Shown one piece after another: positions 52,891 through 62,440 of a DNA stretch of 64,000 nt. Below the pieces are notes generated by a model, which was not told the origin of the DNA, did not search any database, and worked only from the letters and a program-made list of their open reading frames with translations. Source of the DNA: Klebsiella indica (GTDB lineage Bacteria > Pseudomonadota > Gammaproteobacteria > Enterobacterales > Enterobacteriaceae); NCBI RefSeq assembly GCF_005860775.1, contig NZ_VCHQ01000018.1:56337-120336 (forward strand). The letters run 5' to 3'. Numbering within the stretch: position 1 is the stretch's first letter; every line of letters begins with the position of its first letter. The position numbers and the translations under genes were made by a program.

Positions 52891-54035
52891 TCACGCCCCT
52901 CCCCGAAGATCACTTTTTCACCCTGACGAAGTTTGCTGACGCCAGCCGTGACCACCGCCTCTCCCGGATGGACACCTGACGTCACCAGAATGCCGGTTGC
53001 GGTATAGCCGCCGAGCGTCACCGGTCGCAGCTGCAATTGCTGACTGGTCCTGTCGACCACGAACACCGCGGGCTTGCCATTCTCCCTGGTCAGGGCCGAG
53101 GCCGGAAGCAACATCATGGCCGGTCCGCTGCCGGGTAATTCGACGTTGACGCTGGCGCCCAGCGCCATCGCCGGAGGAGGATTATCAAGGGTGATGCGAA
53201 CGCGCCACGTCCGCGTCTGCGGATCCGCCTGCGGGCTGATATCGCGGAGGCGGCCGCTGGCGCGGATCGCCGGATCGGCGATTAACGCTACGCTGAATGT
53301 ACCGCTATTGTGGGAAAACACCTGCGGATCCGCCACGTCTATAATGGCATCTCGTCCGTTGCTGGCCGCCAGCGTCACTACCGTCTGCCCGGCGCTGACC
53401 ACCTGTCCCGGTTCCGCGCTCACCCCGGTCACGATGCCGGCTGACGGCGCAATCAGATGCGTCCAGTTCAGATTTTCCCTGGCCGTATTCAATGCGGCTT
53501 CGGCGCTCTGACGCCTTGAGACTGCCGTCTGCCAGTCCGAGCGGGCCGAATCCAGCTGCACGCGGGCAATGGCCCCGGAAGGCATCAGCGCACTCATTCG
53601 CCGTAGATTAAGCGCAGCCAGGCGCTCTGCGGCCCGGGCGCTGTCCAGATCGGCGCGAGCGCTGTCGAGCTGATTCTGAAAAGTGCCACTCTCCAGCGTG
53701 CCGAGCGTCTCGCCAGCCGTCACCGGGTCACCCACATCAACCGGGCGCGTCAGCAAACGTCCGTCAAGGCGAAACCCGAGCGTTACCTCATCGTGCGGAC
53801 GGATTTCACCGGTCTGAGTGAAAATGCTGCTCCGTGAGGGTGGCGGCGCCAGAATAGTTCTGACCGGCCGCGGCGCAGGTGGCGTCTTTTGTGGCTTATC
53901 GCCGCAGGCGGTTAAAACCAGGATAACCGGCAGCGCCAACATACCGTAACAGAGCGATGCCGGAAGGTGCGGTGTAGAGAGGAGGCGAAATATCTGTCGC
54001 AGGCAGTCGGACAGACCGGGAAAATTTTTCGTCAT
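52887..54035 (-). CDS. RND membrane fusion (periplasmic adaptor) lipoprotein
   Basis: The 382 residues include a lipobox (LPVILVLTACGD) at about 35-46, so Cys is lipidated and the protein sits on the inner membrane. Biotinyl-lipoyl-like halves (VGDPVTAGETLGTLESGTFQ, then APSAGIVTGVSAEPGQVVSA), alpha-hairpin and beta-barrel follow. I chose ATG 54035 because AGGAG lies 7 nt upstream; the frame to 54065 is not supported. It overlaps the RND gene by 4 bp. Confidence 0.9.
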   Translation of the reverse strand: MTKNFPGLSDCLRQIFRLLSTPHLPASLCYGMLALPVILVLTACGDKPQKTPPAPRPVRTILAPPPSRSSIFTQTGEIRPHDEVTLGFRLDGRLLTRPVDVGDPVTAGETLGTLESGTFQNQLDSARADLDSARAAERLAALNLRRMSALMPSGAIARVQLDSARSDWQTAVSRRQSAEAALNTARENLNWTHLIAPSAGIVTGVSAEPGQVVSAGQTVVTLAASNGRDAIIDVADPQVFSHNSGTFSVALIADPAIRASGRLRDISPQADPQTRTWRVRITLDNPPPAMALGASVNVELPGSGPAMMLLPASALTRENGKPAVFVVDRTSQQLQLRPVTLGGYTATGILVTSGVHPGEAVVTAGVSKLRQGEKVIFGEGRE

Positions 54036-54128
54036 GACGGCGCTCCTTAACAAAGTCACGGTCATTAAACCGAAACAGTGTCAGGATTGATCCCTGCATT
54101 CTGTCAGGAAACTGTCAGGACGCCAGGT

Positions 54129-55310
54129 TTATTCCCGCGCCTTTCCACCGGGCAGCGTAATAATAATAACCAGCCCGCCGCTTTCTCCCTGTCTGGCTTG
54201 AATACCGCCGCCGTGTGCCGCGCAGATCCCTCTGGCTATGGACAACCCCAGGCCGCTGCCGCCAGAGTGCCGCGCCCGCGAAGACTCTCCCCGGGTGAAG
54301 CGCTCAAACATCGCCGGCAGAAACTCTGCCGGTACGCCCGGCCCGTGGTCACGGAAAATCATCTCGCATCCTGCCGACGTCTTGCGGGCCACGGCCGTCA
54401 GCACGCCCCCCTCTGCCGCATAGCGCAGGGCGTTTTCCATCACAATCGTGACCACCTGTCCCAGCCGAACCGGATCAACCTCGCACAGGCACGGAGCCTG
54501 CGAGGCAACGGTGATAACCATACCCACGCTCTGCGCCTGTGGACTCAGCCAGATAGCCCGTTCACGCAGCAGCGCGGTAAGGTCGGTTACCGATTTATGC
54601 AGGCTAAGTTGACCGGCGTCGGCCAGCGACAACAAGTGCAGTTCATCCGTTAACTGGCGAAGGAGCTGCAGTTGCTTCATCACCATCGCCAGTTGCTTCG
54701 GTTCCGGAAGGAACACGCCGTCCATCATCCCCTGCAGACGACCAATGGCCGCCGTCAACGGCGAGCGAAGCTCATGGGCCATCGCCACGTGGGAAGCCCG
54801 CAGTTCCCGCTCGTAGCGGGCCAGTTGCATCATCATGGCATTGAAATCCTGGGTAAACCGCGCCATTTCCAGCGGCGTGTTATCCACCGGCGCCGCCCGG
54901 GCGGTAAAATCGCCTTTGGAGACCGACCCGGCAGCCGTAGCCAGGTGGCTGAACTGGACGGACAGCGGCCTGGCGGCGCGCAGCCCCAGCACCACAATGA
55001 AAGGAATGATGACCACCACCAGGATGCCCACCGTCAGCCAGTCCGCGGAAGCGATTGAGGGATCGGAATAACTGATCCCCCACCACGCATCGACAATTTC
55101 ATGAAAGCGGGCCGGATTGGTTTCCGGATGCAGACGTAGAAGCGCAAACTCGGCGCGCAAGGCCGGTGGCATATGGTGCTGTATCCACAGGCTCTCCACG
55201 GCGAAACGCAGCCACATGCACAGCGCAATCACCACCACGGAACCGACAGCCAGCGCCAGAATTCGCACGCAAATCCAGCGCCACAGGGTCTGCTGCTGTA
55301 ATGTCTTCAT
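54129..55310 (-). CDS. Sensor histidine kinase, AdeS/BaeS-like
   Basis: The 393 residues have two spans (about 13-35 and 93-110) around a periplasmic sensor loop, a HAMP-like linker, H-box AMAHELRSPLT with His179, and the N and G boxes VMENALRYAAEG, DHGPGVP and GSGLGLSIARGIC. The layout and the sequence near the H-box (GRLQGMMDGVF) resemble AdeS of Acinetobacter and BaeS. It probably senses the compounds exported by the RND pump. Its start overlaps the response regulator stop by 4 bp, and it lies between regulator and pump on the same strand. Confidence 0.9.
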   Translation of the reverse strand: MKTLQQQTLWRWICVRILALAVGSVVVIALCMWLRFAVESLWIQHHMPPALRAEFALLRLHPETNPARFHEIVDAWWGISYSDPSIASADWLTVGILVVVIIPFIVVLGLRAARPLSVQFSHLATAAGSVSKGDFTARAAPVDNTPLEMARFTQDFNAMMMQLARYERELRASHVAMAHELRSPLTAAIGRLQGMMDGVFLPEPKQLAMVMKQLQLLRQLTDELHLLSLADAGQLSLHKSVTDLTALLRERAIWLSPQAQSVGMVITVASQAPCLCEVDPVRLGQVVTIVMENALRYAAEGGVLTAVARKTSAGCEMIFRDHGPGVPAEFLPAMFERFTRGESSRARHSGGSGLGLSIARGICAAHGGGIQARQGESGGLVIIITLPGGKARE

Positions 55311-56008
55311 GGCTGACGGAACCGGTAGCCTACGCCCCGGACGTTCACCAGCACATGATGAATACCGGCCGTTTCCAGTTTTTTACGCAGGTTATAGACG
55401 TGAGTGTCGACCGCTCTTTCCAGCGCATCGCTTTCGGGCAGGCAGCGCTCCAGTAGCTCCTGACGTGAAAATGGGCGCACTGGCGCCGCCATCAGCGTCG
55501 AAAGCAGGCTGAACTCTGTCGGGGTGAGTTCCAGCGCCTGCCCTTCTCCGTCTGCTGAACGGATCATCGCCGTCATCATCGCCGTGTTGACCTCCAGGCC
55601 CTGCCAGCGTAAAGCACGAACCTCAGGCTCCTGGGTCGCCCTTCTCAGCACGGCCTGCACCCTTGCCACGACTTCGCCCGGGTTATAGGGTTTGACCACA
55701 TAATCATCGGCGCCGTAGCGCAGGGCGCCGATTTTATCCGGCGCATCTCCCATCGCTGTCACCATAATAACGGGGATATTGCCTTTGCGCCGTATGGCTG
55801 CCAGAACTTCGGTGCCATTCATCCCCGGCAGCATGACGTCAAGAAGAATAAGATCCGGAGTGAGTCGCTGGCTCATTTCCAGGCCTGAAGGACCGTCGCC
55901 CGCCACCCACACTTCATAGTTTTCACGTCGCAGATAGGCGTCGAGTACATCCGCCGCATCCGCATCATCTTCAATAATCAGTATTCGTTTTCCTGACATT
56001 GCTGGCAC
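55307..56008 (-). CDS. Response regulator, OmpR/PhoB family (AdeR-like)
   Basis: The 233 residues comprise a receiver domain (IIEDDADA acidic pocket, phosphorylated Asp57 in LILLDVMLPGM, Lys in VVKPYNPGE) and a winged-helix domain (LELTPTEFSLLSTLM, then VDTHVYNLRKKLETAG). It is the first gene of the regulator-kinase-adaptor-pump strand and likely activates the pump and its own operon. The divergent MipA gene 113 bp away may be in the same regulon. Confidence 0.92.
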   Translation of the reverse strand: MPAMSGKRILIIEDDADAADVLDAYLRRENYEVWVAGDGPSGLEMSQRLTPDLILLDVMLPGMNGTEVLAAIRRKGNIPVIMVTAMGDAPDKIGALRYGADDYVVKPYNPGEVVARVQAVLRRATQEPEVRALRWQGLEVNTAMMTAMIRSADGEGQALELTPTEFSLLSTLMAAPVRPFSRQELLERCLPESDALERAVDTHVYNLRKKLETAGIHHVLVNVRGVGYRFRQP

Positions 56009-56121
56009 CCTGACCGTTTCTTCATAAAGCCCTGACAGTTTACTGACACTGCCTCTCTATACTCACCTGGCATTTACGGCCACCGCGGCTCACGGTCCGT
56101 TAACGATTCAGGTGTGGAGGA

Positions 56122-56916
56122 ATGATGATGATAACCAGAAAAATAGTGTTGTACATGGTGTGTTTTACCCTGACCGGCACAGCCACTGTCGTCCAGGCTG
56201 ATGAGAGCGATCCCGCGCAGCCCACTTTTTCACTGGGGCTGGCCGGACAAAGCCTGCCCCGTTATAGCGGTTCCGATCAGCGCCACTGGCAGGTGGTTCC
56301 CCTGATCCAGGGGCGTGACGGCGCATTTTTTGTCGATAGCCAAAAGGGGCTGGGTTACGACCTGCAGAGTGAAAATGGCTTTTACCTGGAACATACGCTG
56401 GGTTATAGCCTTGGGCGTGCGGATCGGAATTCGGACTGGCGCGACGGGAGCAACAAACTTAAAGGCATGGGAAACATAAAAGCGACGATCAATACCGCCT
56501 TCGCTCTGGGCTGGACGATCGCCCCCTGGTTGACGGTGGAAGGCAAAGCGACGCTCCCCCTGAGCGACAGTCAGGGCGTGAACTATCAGGCTTCCGCCAC
56601 GCTGATTCCCCTACAGAGTGATACCGATACTGTCGCCCTGAGCGCTGCGGCGCTGTTTGGCGACAATCGCTATATGAACACCTTCTACGGCGTCAGCGCC
56701 CGGCAAAGTCGCGGCACAGGCTATGCGCAATATCATGCCGCCGGAGGGTTTTACGGGACAGACACCAGTCTGACCTGGAACCACCAGTTCACTCCTCACT
56801 GGAGCGCCCTGGTCAGCGCTGATTACGTCTGGCTGGATAAACATGCAGAAAACAGCCCGATTGTGTTTCGTCGTAACAACACGTCAGCGACCCTCGGCGT
56901 GCTCTATACTTTTTGA
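56122..56916 (+). CDS. MipA/OmpV family outer membrane protein
   Basis: The 264 residues have a signal peptide (KIVLYMVCFTLTGTATVVQA) and the MipA/OmpV pattern: SLGLAGQSLPRYSGSDQRHW near the start, FFVDSQKGLGYDLQSENGFY and the C-terminal TLGVLYTF with final Phe. MipA scaffolds MltA and PBP1B, while other family members (such as OmpV and MipA homologues induced by BaeSR-like systems) are linked to envelope stress. Divergent placement from the response regulator suggests joint control. Confidence 0.87.
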   Translation: MMMITRKIVLYMVCFTLTGTATVVQADESDPAQPTFSLGLAGQSLPRYSGSDQRHWQVVPLIQGRDGAFFVDSQKGLGYDLQSENGFYLEHTLGYSLGRADRNSDWRDGSNKLKGMGNIKATINTAFALGWTIAPWLTVEGKATLPLSDSQGVNYQASATLIPLQSDTDTVALSAAALFGDNRYMNTFYGVSARQSRGTGYAQYHAAGGFYGTDTSLTWNHQFTPHWSALVSADYVWLDKHAENSPIVFRRNNTSATLGVLYTF

Positions 56917-57029
56917 TCCCGTTTGTTAGTCAGCGGCTGGCCTCTTCCACGCCGCAAATATGCTGATTTCCCCCCGGCGCAGCCCGGATACCTGATCTGC
57001 GCCGCATTTTCCTTTCGCAAAATAATGAG

Positions 57030-59003
57030 TTACGATCTCATCGCCGGATAGCGTTGGCGTAACGCGGCGAAGATTCTCGACATTTGCTCGCCGGGCACCT
57101 GATTTTGGTTTACTTCCGCCGCCACAGCTTTAAACACCTGATGTTTAAGAAAATGACGCCATCCTGTGGGTGCCTCAGCCAGAAATCGTGTCAGCAATTG
57201 GTAGCGTTCCGGGGTCCATACCGCTTCAAATGCCGTTCGCGCCACGCCAAAGTCAAAGTGACTGTCCGCTCGCTGTCTCAGCGCTTTGCGTAAGCATGCT
57301 GTCCCGACATCATCGATATCCTCGCCATTGATAACCACACCGTACTGTGTGCGGGCAGCATCAACGCTGACAAATCCACAGCGCACATCCTGCAGCACCG
57401 CCTGAGCACCACGCTCAACGGGCAGGCCATATCCCCCCGCGCCGGGCCCCCGAACCTCAACAATATCGCCTGGCTGGCAGCGAATGACATCGGTGTTACC
57501 GTGTTCGATCACCTCACCATCACGCCAGGTACGGAAGTGTGACAAGCCCCCCGCCGCGCCCCCCAGCACGCCCGGTGAAGCAAATACCGAGCGATTGCGG
57601 TTGCGGGCGGTAACCAGCGTATCCGGCGCAAAAATCTCGAAAACCATTTCCGTGGCCAGGCCGCCGCGATAGCGCCCGGCGCCGGCGCTGTCAGGCACCA
57701 GACCATAGCGATGAAACTGAATAGGGACTTCGGCTTCGTTGATTTCAATCGGCGTGTTTTTCAGGAATGCGGATAAGCCGCCGGAACCGTCCGGGCCATC
57801 ATGGCGCGGCGTACCGCCCGCACCACCGCCTACTGGCCCCAGAGACGCCACCACGCTGCGGTTTGCCGCATCGCTGGTACGAATGTTCATAATGGAGTTT
57901 CCCCCTGGCGAATTCGCGGGCAGACGTTCAGGTATCGCCTGCGAAAACACGCCGATAGTGGCTATCTGCGACAGCGCGCAGGTCAGGGAACGCATCCCTA
58001 CTGCGGCTGGCGCTTCGCAGTTCATGACCGTTCCAGGAGGCAGGATAGCGCGCGTAGGCCGTAGCGTACCGGCATTCAGCAGCAGGTTTCGATCCAACGT
58101 CGACAGGACATAAGTGACCCCTACCAGCGCCAGCGGGTGCCGTTCACGTCCGCCTGTCGGCATGTTCAGCGAAGAGGCCAGTTGCGGATCGCTTCCGGTG
58201 TAATCCAGCTCCAGCGTTTCGCCCTGCACCCGCAGCGTGATGGCTACCCGGCAGGGGAAGCCTCCTTCGCCATCTTCATCCGCAAAGTCGGCATAAAAAT
58301 ATTCGCCGTCGGGAATGGTGGCAATAATGCTACGCGCCTGACGTTCGGCATAATCAAGGATACCGTCGATCCCCTGGCGAAAATCCTCCACGCCAAAACG
58401 GGCAAGAATGTCATGAATTTTACGTTCCCCGACATTCACTGAGGCCAGTTGCGCTTTGAAATCGCCCCAGTTCTGATCCGGAACGCGTACGTTAAGCCGC
58501 ATAATGCGCGCCACTTCGTCGTTCAGCTCGCCATTGCGCACAATTTTCAGCGGCGGAATGCGTATGCCTTCCTGCACGATATCGGTAAGGGAACGCGAGA
58601 GCGATGCCGGTACCGCCCCGCCAACGTCAGTGTTATGAATATGACCAACAACGAAGCAGACGATCTCTCCCTGATGAAACACCGGTTTCCAGATATGAAT
58701 ATCAGGCGTATGGGTCGCCACATTACCGGCATACGAGTCGTTGGTGATGCAGATATCCCCTTCATCATACTGGTCGATCAGCGCCAGCACCGGGCCGTAA
58801 TCAATACCGCTGTACCAGGGCGCCCCAAAGCGACGCGGTGAAGCGAAGGCCAGCCCGTCCGGGCTGACAATCTGGCATGAGAAGTCTTCGGTTTCTTTAA
58901 CAAACGTCGAGTGTGCGGTTCGCATCAGGGTAAACGCCATCGCATCGGCGGCAGCCGCGCAATAGTTAGCGAGAATTTGCAGGTTACGTCCGTCAATCGC
59001 CAT
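57030..59003 (-). CDS. Hydantoinase B/oxoprolinase subunit (HyuB)
   Basis: The 657 residues belong to the Hydantoinase_B family: MAFTLMRTAHSTFVKETEDF at the start, GDICITNDSYAGNVATHTPD and later GGLATEMVFEIFAPD. Normal length is 520-750, so it appears complete. With HyuA it forms an ATP-dependent complex (N-methylhydantoinase, 5-oxoprolinase or acetone/acetophenone carboxylase class) that opens a cyclic amide or carboxylates a ketone. It starts 11 bp inside the HyuA end, so translation is coupled. Confidence 0.92.
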   Translation of the reverse strand: MAIDGRNLQILANYCAAAADAMAFTLMRTAHSTFVKETEDFSCQIVSPDGLAFASPRRFGAPWYSGIDYGPVLALIDQYDEGDICITNDSYAGNVATHTPDIHIWKPVFHQGEIVCFVVGHIHNTDVGGAVPASLSRSLTDIVQEGIRIPPLKIVRNGELNDEVARIMRLNVRVPDQNWGDFKAQLASVNVGERKIHDILARFGVEDFRQGIDGILDYAERQARSIIATIPDGEYFYADFADEDGEGGFPCRVAITLRVQGETLELDYTGSDPQLASSLNMPTGGRERHPLALVGVTYVLSTLDRNLLLNAGTLRPTRAILPPGTVMNCEAPAAVGMRSLTCALSQIATIGVFSQAIPERLPANSPGGNSIMNIRTSDAANRSVVASLGPVGGGAGGTPRHDGPDGSGGLSAFLKNTPIEINEAEVPIQFHRYGLVPDSAGAGRYRGGLATEMVFEIFAPDTLVTARNRNRSVFASPGVLGGAAGGLSHFRTWRDGEVIEHGNTDVIRCQPGDIVEVRGPGAGGYGLPVERGAQAVLQDVRCGFVSVDAARTQYGVVINGEDIDDVGTACLRKALRQRADSHFDFGVARTAFEAVWTPERYQLLTRFLAEAPTGWRHFLKHQVFKAVAAEVNQNQVPGEQMSRIFAALRQRYPAMRS

Positions 59004-61050
59004 CTTGGCTCACCTCCAGCGAAGTAATCAGTAAATTGCCAAATTCATCGACCCTTACCTGCATCTGCGGCGGCACACAGGTGGTGCAGTCGTCCTGGGC
59101 AATAATCACCGGGCCGGTCAGTTGATGCCCGGCCCCAAGAGTCGCGCGGGCGACCACATCGACCTGATGCTGCGCACCGTCGATCCAGACGTGGGTCTGT
59201 TTCGCCGCCACTACCGGTCCGCTGGCCGCGGGCACACGATTCAATGCGGGCTTCGGTGTGGGCGAGACGATAACCAGACGCAGGTTGATAATCTGCACCG
59301 GTGCGCTGACGTCACTGTGACCGAACATTTGTTGATGCTGACGATCAAAAGCGGCGTGCAGGGCATTGACGTTGGCTTGTGTCAACCATGCTTCTTCAAG
59401 CGCAACCTCAATTTCAAAGGACTGCCCGCGATAACGCATATCCGCGCTATAGTGCAAAGTGAACGGCATCTCCACCCCGTGCTGCTCATGCAGCCAGCGC
59501 CGGGCTTGCTGATTCAGGGCTTCAGCTTCGGTCGCCAGCGAGTCCGCCAGGTTAGCATCCAGTTCGCCGTAGAGAGTGCGGATAAAGTCATTGCGGATAT
59601 CCGCCACTAATCCGCCCAGTGCTGACAGCACGCCTGGCGTCGGCGGGACAATCACCCCTTTCATATTCAGTTCGCGCGCCAGGAAACACCCCATCATCGG
59701 CCCCGCGCCACCAAATGCAAGGAACCAGAATTCACGCGGATCGAGACCAAAGCGCGACAGCAATCCGTTGGTATCGCCGTACATACTGGAGATCGCCAGC
59801 TCAATGGCGGTTTCCGCCGTCTCTTCTACTGTGATATTGAGGGCATCCGCCAGCGGCTGCCAGGCGGCGCGAGCCGCGCCAACGTCTACCTGCACGGCAT
59901 TGTAACCGAGATCGCCGTGACCAATCATTCCGCAGACGGCAAAAGCATCGGTGGCAGTTGGCTGCGTGCCGCCGCGCTGGAAGCAAACCGGTCCCGGCAA
60001 AGACCCCGCGCTGTCCGGCCCCATCTGCAATACGCCCTGGTTATCGATCCAGGCCAGCGTTCCGCCGCCTTGCCCGACGGAGGTCACCGCCACCGAAGGA
60101 ATATAGATAGGGAAATCACCGATGATTTCACCGTTCCCCTGCGCCACCTTACCGTCAATGATCACCGCCACATCGGCGCTGGTGCCACCGATATCGAGGC
60201 TGAGAATTTTGTCAAAACCGCAGGTACTGGCGAAAAAACTGGCGCCGATCACTCCGGATGCCGTCCCCGACAGCACCATCTGCACGCATTCGCTTTTCGC
60301 CTGCTCAACCCCCATGACTCCCCCATTGGATTTGGTTATCCTCGGCGGTGGCGCAACACCCATGGTTTTTAAGGCGCGTTCAAACGATTCGAGATAATGG
60401 ATAACCATCGGCTGCACATAGGCGTTGATGGTGGCGGTGATAGTGCGTTCATACTCGCGGATGATTGGCCAGATATCCGCCGAGCACGAGGTCAGTAGCT
60501 CAGGCGCCTGTGCATTAATGATCGCCTTGACCCGGGCTTCATTGTGGCGATTGCGATAGCTGTGCAGCAACGCCACCACAATTCCCTGACACCCCGCCGC
60601 TCTTGCGCCGGCAATGGCATCCAGCACACTCTGATGATCGACCGCTTGCAGCACGTTGCCGTGGCGATCGGTCCGTTCTTTGATGGCAAAAACCCGGTCA
60701 CGAGATATCAGCGGGGTGGGTCGGCGTGAAAACAGATCGTGAATATGCGGTATTTTCAGACGCGCCAGTTCCAGCACATCGCAGAATCCTTTCGTCGCAA
60801 ATAGCGCCAGTTTGACACCTCGTCGCTGGATCACGGCGTTGATACCTACCGTGGTGCCATGCGTGAAGTAGCTGACCTGCTGTGGGGCGATGCCGGCACG
60901 CTGCTCCAGTTGTGCCAACCCGGTAAGGATTTCACGCCCTGGCTGGTCCGGCCGCGATAACACTTTCAAAGTGTGGATCTGGTTCGTTTGCTCATCAAGG
61001 ACGGCAAAATCGGTAAAAGAGCCACCAATATCTACGCCAACACGATACAT
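58993..61050 (-). CDS. Hydantoinase A/oxoprolinase subunit (HyuA)
   Basis: The 685 residues open with the ATPase fold signature YRVGVDIGGSFTDFAVLDEQ and continue with HGTTVGINAVIQRRGVKLAL and SLDIGGTSADVAVIIDG, the N- and C-halves of Hydt_A. It provides ATP-driven activation in the HyuAB complex. The length fits N-methylhydantoinase A. Its ATG 61050 lies 14 bp after the GNAT gene stop, so the three genes form one transcript. The aminotransferase and M20 hydrolase genes on the same strand suggest processing of N-acyl or hydantoin amino acid derivatives. Confidence 0.92.
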   Translation of the reverse strand: MYRVGVDIGGSFTDFAVLDEQTNQIHTLKVLSRPDQPGREILTGLAQLEQRAGIAPQQVSYFTHGTTVGINAVIQRRGVKLALFATKGFCDVLELARLKIPHIHDLFSRRPTPLISRDRVFAIKERTDRHGNVLQAVDHQSVLDAIAGARAAGCQGIVVALLHSYRNRHNEARVKAIINAQAPELLTSCSADIWPIIREYERTITATINAYVQPMVIHYLESFERALKTMGVAPPPRITKSNGGVMGVEQAKSECVQMVLSGTASGVIGASFFASTCGFDKILSLDIGGTSADVAVIIDGKVAQGNGEIIGDFPIYIPSVAVTSVGQGGGTLAWIDNQGVLQMGPDSAGSLPGPVCFQRGGTQPTATDAFAVCGMIGHGDLGYNAVQVDVGAARAAWQPLADALNITVEETAETAIELAISSMYGDTNGLLSRFGLDPREFWFLAFGGAGPMMGCFLARELNMKGVIVPPTPGVLSALGGLVADIRNDFIRTLYGELDANLADSLATEAEALNQQARRWLHEQHGVEMPFTLHYSADMRYRGQSFEIEVALEEAWLTQANVNALHAAFDRQHQQMFGHSDVSAPVQIINLRLVIVSPTPKPALNRVPAASGPVVAAKQTHVWIDGAQHQVDVVARATLGAGHQLTGPVIIAQDDCTTCVPPQMQVRVDEFGNLLITSLEVSQDGD

Positions 61051-61064
61051 AGTTTTTTCCGTTG

Positions 61065-61511
61065 TCAGGAGGAAGGAAATTCCATCAACTTGTGGGGATC
61101 CTGCACCACGCGCCAGCCGAGTCGCTGATACAGCTGGTGGGCATCATTGGTAGAAAGCATCCAGCGGTGCACCGTTTGTAATTCCTGATGCGCACGCACA
61201 CAAGTCGCCAGCCAACGACCAAGACCGTGGCCGCGCCAGTCCTCATCAATGATGACGTCACATAACCAGCCAAAACGCGTGTAATCGGTCACCAGCCGGG
61301 CAAAACCGATCTGCCGCTGCTGCTGGTACAGACCAAAGGGCAGTGACCCGGCGATTGCGCGTTCTGTTTTTTCCCGGGTCTGGCCTTTCGCCCAGTAGGA
61401 ACACTCCGCCAGTTGATAATGAATCCAGTCGATATCAAGGCGCTGACGTTGGGTGGAGACAATGAAGCCATTGCGCTGCCACATCTGGTCGGGAATGGTA
61501 AAGGCTGTCAT
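61065..61511 (-). CDS. GNAT family N-acetyltransferase
   Basis: The 148 residues carry the GNAT A-motif: LCDVIIDEDWRGHGLGRWLA, with the R/Q-x-x-G-x-G/A acetyl-CoA loop (RGHGLG), and the C-terminal LYQRLGWRVVQDPHKLME. AAGGAG lies 5 nt before ATG 61511. It precedes hyuA by 14 bp. The substrate may be an amine or amino acid of the same pathway; the sequence does not tell. Confidence 0.88.
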   Translation of the reverse strand: MTAFTIPDQMWQRNGFIVSTQRQRLDIDWIHYQLAECSYWAKGQTREKTERAIAGSLPFGLYQQQRQIGFARLVTDYTRFGWLCDVIIDEDWRGHGLGRWLATCVRAHQELQTVHRWMLSTNDAHQLYQRLGWRVVQDPHKLMEFPSS

Positions 61512-61785
61512 AGCAACTCCTTGTAAAGTAATAGAATGAGTGTAACGGCTTCAGCACAAACGTCGCCGTTGAATCCACGACCTGAACAGCGAAGATAAAG
61601 GGAATTTTGGACGACGGAGAAATTTTATGCTGTCCAGATGGAGGGACAGATCGGGGTGGCACGGTTTATCCGCGTAGGCAGAAGGCGGCGACCTCGCTCT
61701 TTTTGCGCGAATGCCGCACCGGAATATATCCATCTGCCTTTATGAACGAAATGAGATCCGGGCTGGCAACCCGATTAACGCAGAA
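61512..61785. other. Gap between Lrp-type and GNAT genes
   Basis: The 274 bp contain no gene. This gap presumably holds the promoter of the GNAT-hyuA-hyuB operon, which lies downstream on the minus strand. No clear operator was found. Confidence 0.3.
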
Positions 61786-62298
61786 TCACCCGCCAAAATC
61801 AGCCGAATTCTGCTTCATGATCAGCGATCTCAACGGCACGCTACTTTTCATGATCGGCGACTTGATCACGATATAACTGAAATACTTATCAATACCGATT
61901 TGCGCATCCAGCAACGTCTCGATCACATCCTGGTAATGCTCAATGCTACGGGTAATAAAGCGCAGCAAATAGTCGTAGCCCCCGGTAATCAAATGACACT
62001 CCATCAACTCATCCACATCGCGCATCGCGTTTTCGAATTTCATAAAATCTTCTCGCCGGTGGCCGGAAAGCGTGACTTCGGTGAAAACCGTCACAGAGTT
62101 GGTGATTTTGGTCAAATTGATATGGGCTTCATACCCGGAGATAAAACCCGCCTGCTCCAGGCGTTTTACCCGTTGCAGGCAAGGGCTGGGAGAAAGTCCG
62201 ACGGCATCGGCCAGGTTAACGTTGCTGATACGGCCATCTTTTTGTAGTTGCACCAGAATATTGATATCGATGCGATCTAGTTTCATTAAGCCGTTCAT
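61786..62298 (-). CDS. Lrp/AsnC family regulator
   Basis: The 170-residue protein has an N-terminal helix-turn-helix (KLDRIDINILVQLQKDGRIS, then VGLSPSPCLQRVKRLEQAGF) and a C-terminal RAM ligand domain (EVTLSGHRREDFMKFENAMR, then GGYDYLLRF). Ligands are usually amino acids. I chose ATG 62298 since GAGGGGGG lies directly before it, but ATG 62286 or 62349 are possible. It lies between the aminotransferase and the GNAT-hyu genes and likely regulates both blocks. Confidence 0.85.
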   Translation of the reverse strand: MNGLMKLDRIDINILVQLQKDGRISNVNLADAVGLSPSPCLQRVKRLEQAGFISGYEAHINLTKITNSVTVFTEVTLSGHRREDFMKFENAMRDVDELMECHLITGGYDYLLRFITRSIEHYQDVIETLLDAQIGIDKYFSYIVIKSPIMKSSVPLRSLIMKQNSADFGG

Positions 62299-62440
62299 GG
62301 CCCCCCTCATTATTGACCAGGTGTGCAGGTTATCCCGATGGTATAGCACGCTTTAATGTGACAGCGCCAGTCCTGACGCAGGCCACATTTTTCGGAATAC
62401 CTGAAAATAATTTGCTGCAATATCAATGAGGAAGCTGTGA

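Noticed and set aside
50057..54653. Long plus-strand frames opposite the RND, adaptor and kinase genes
   Set aside because: They are high-GC mirror frames of clearly recognisable proteins.
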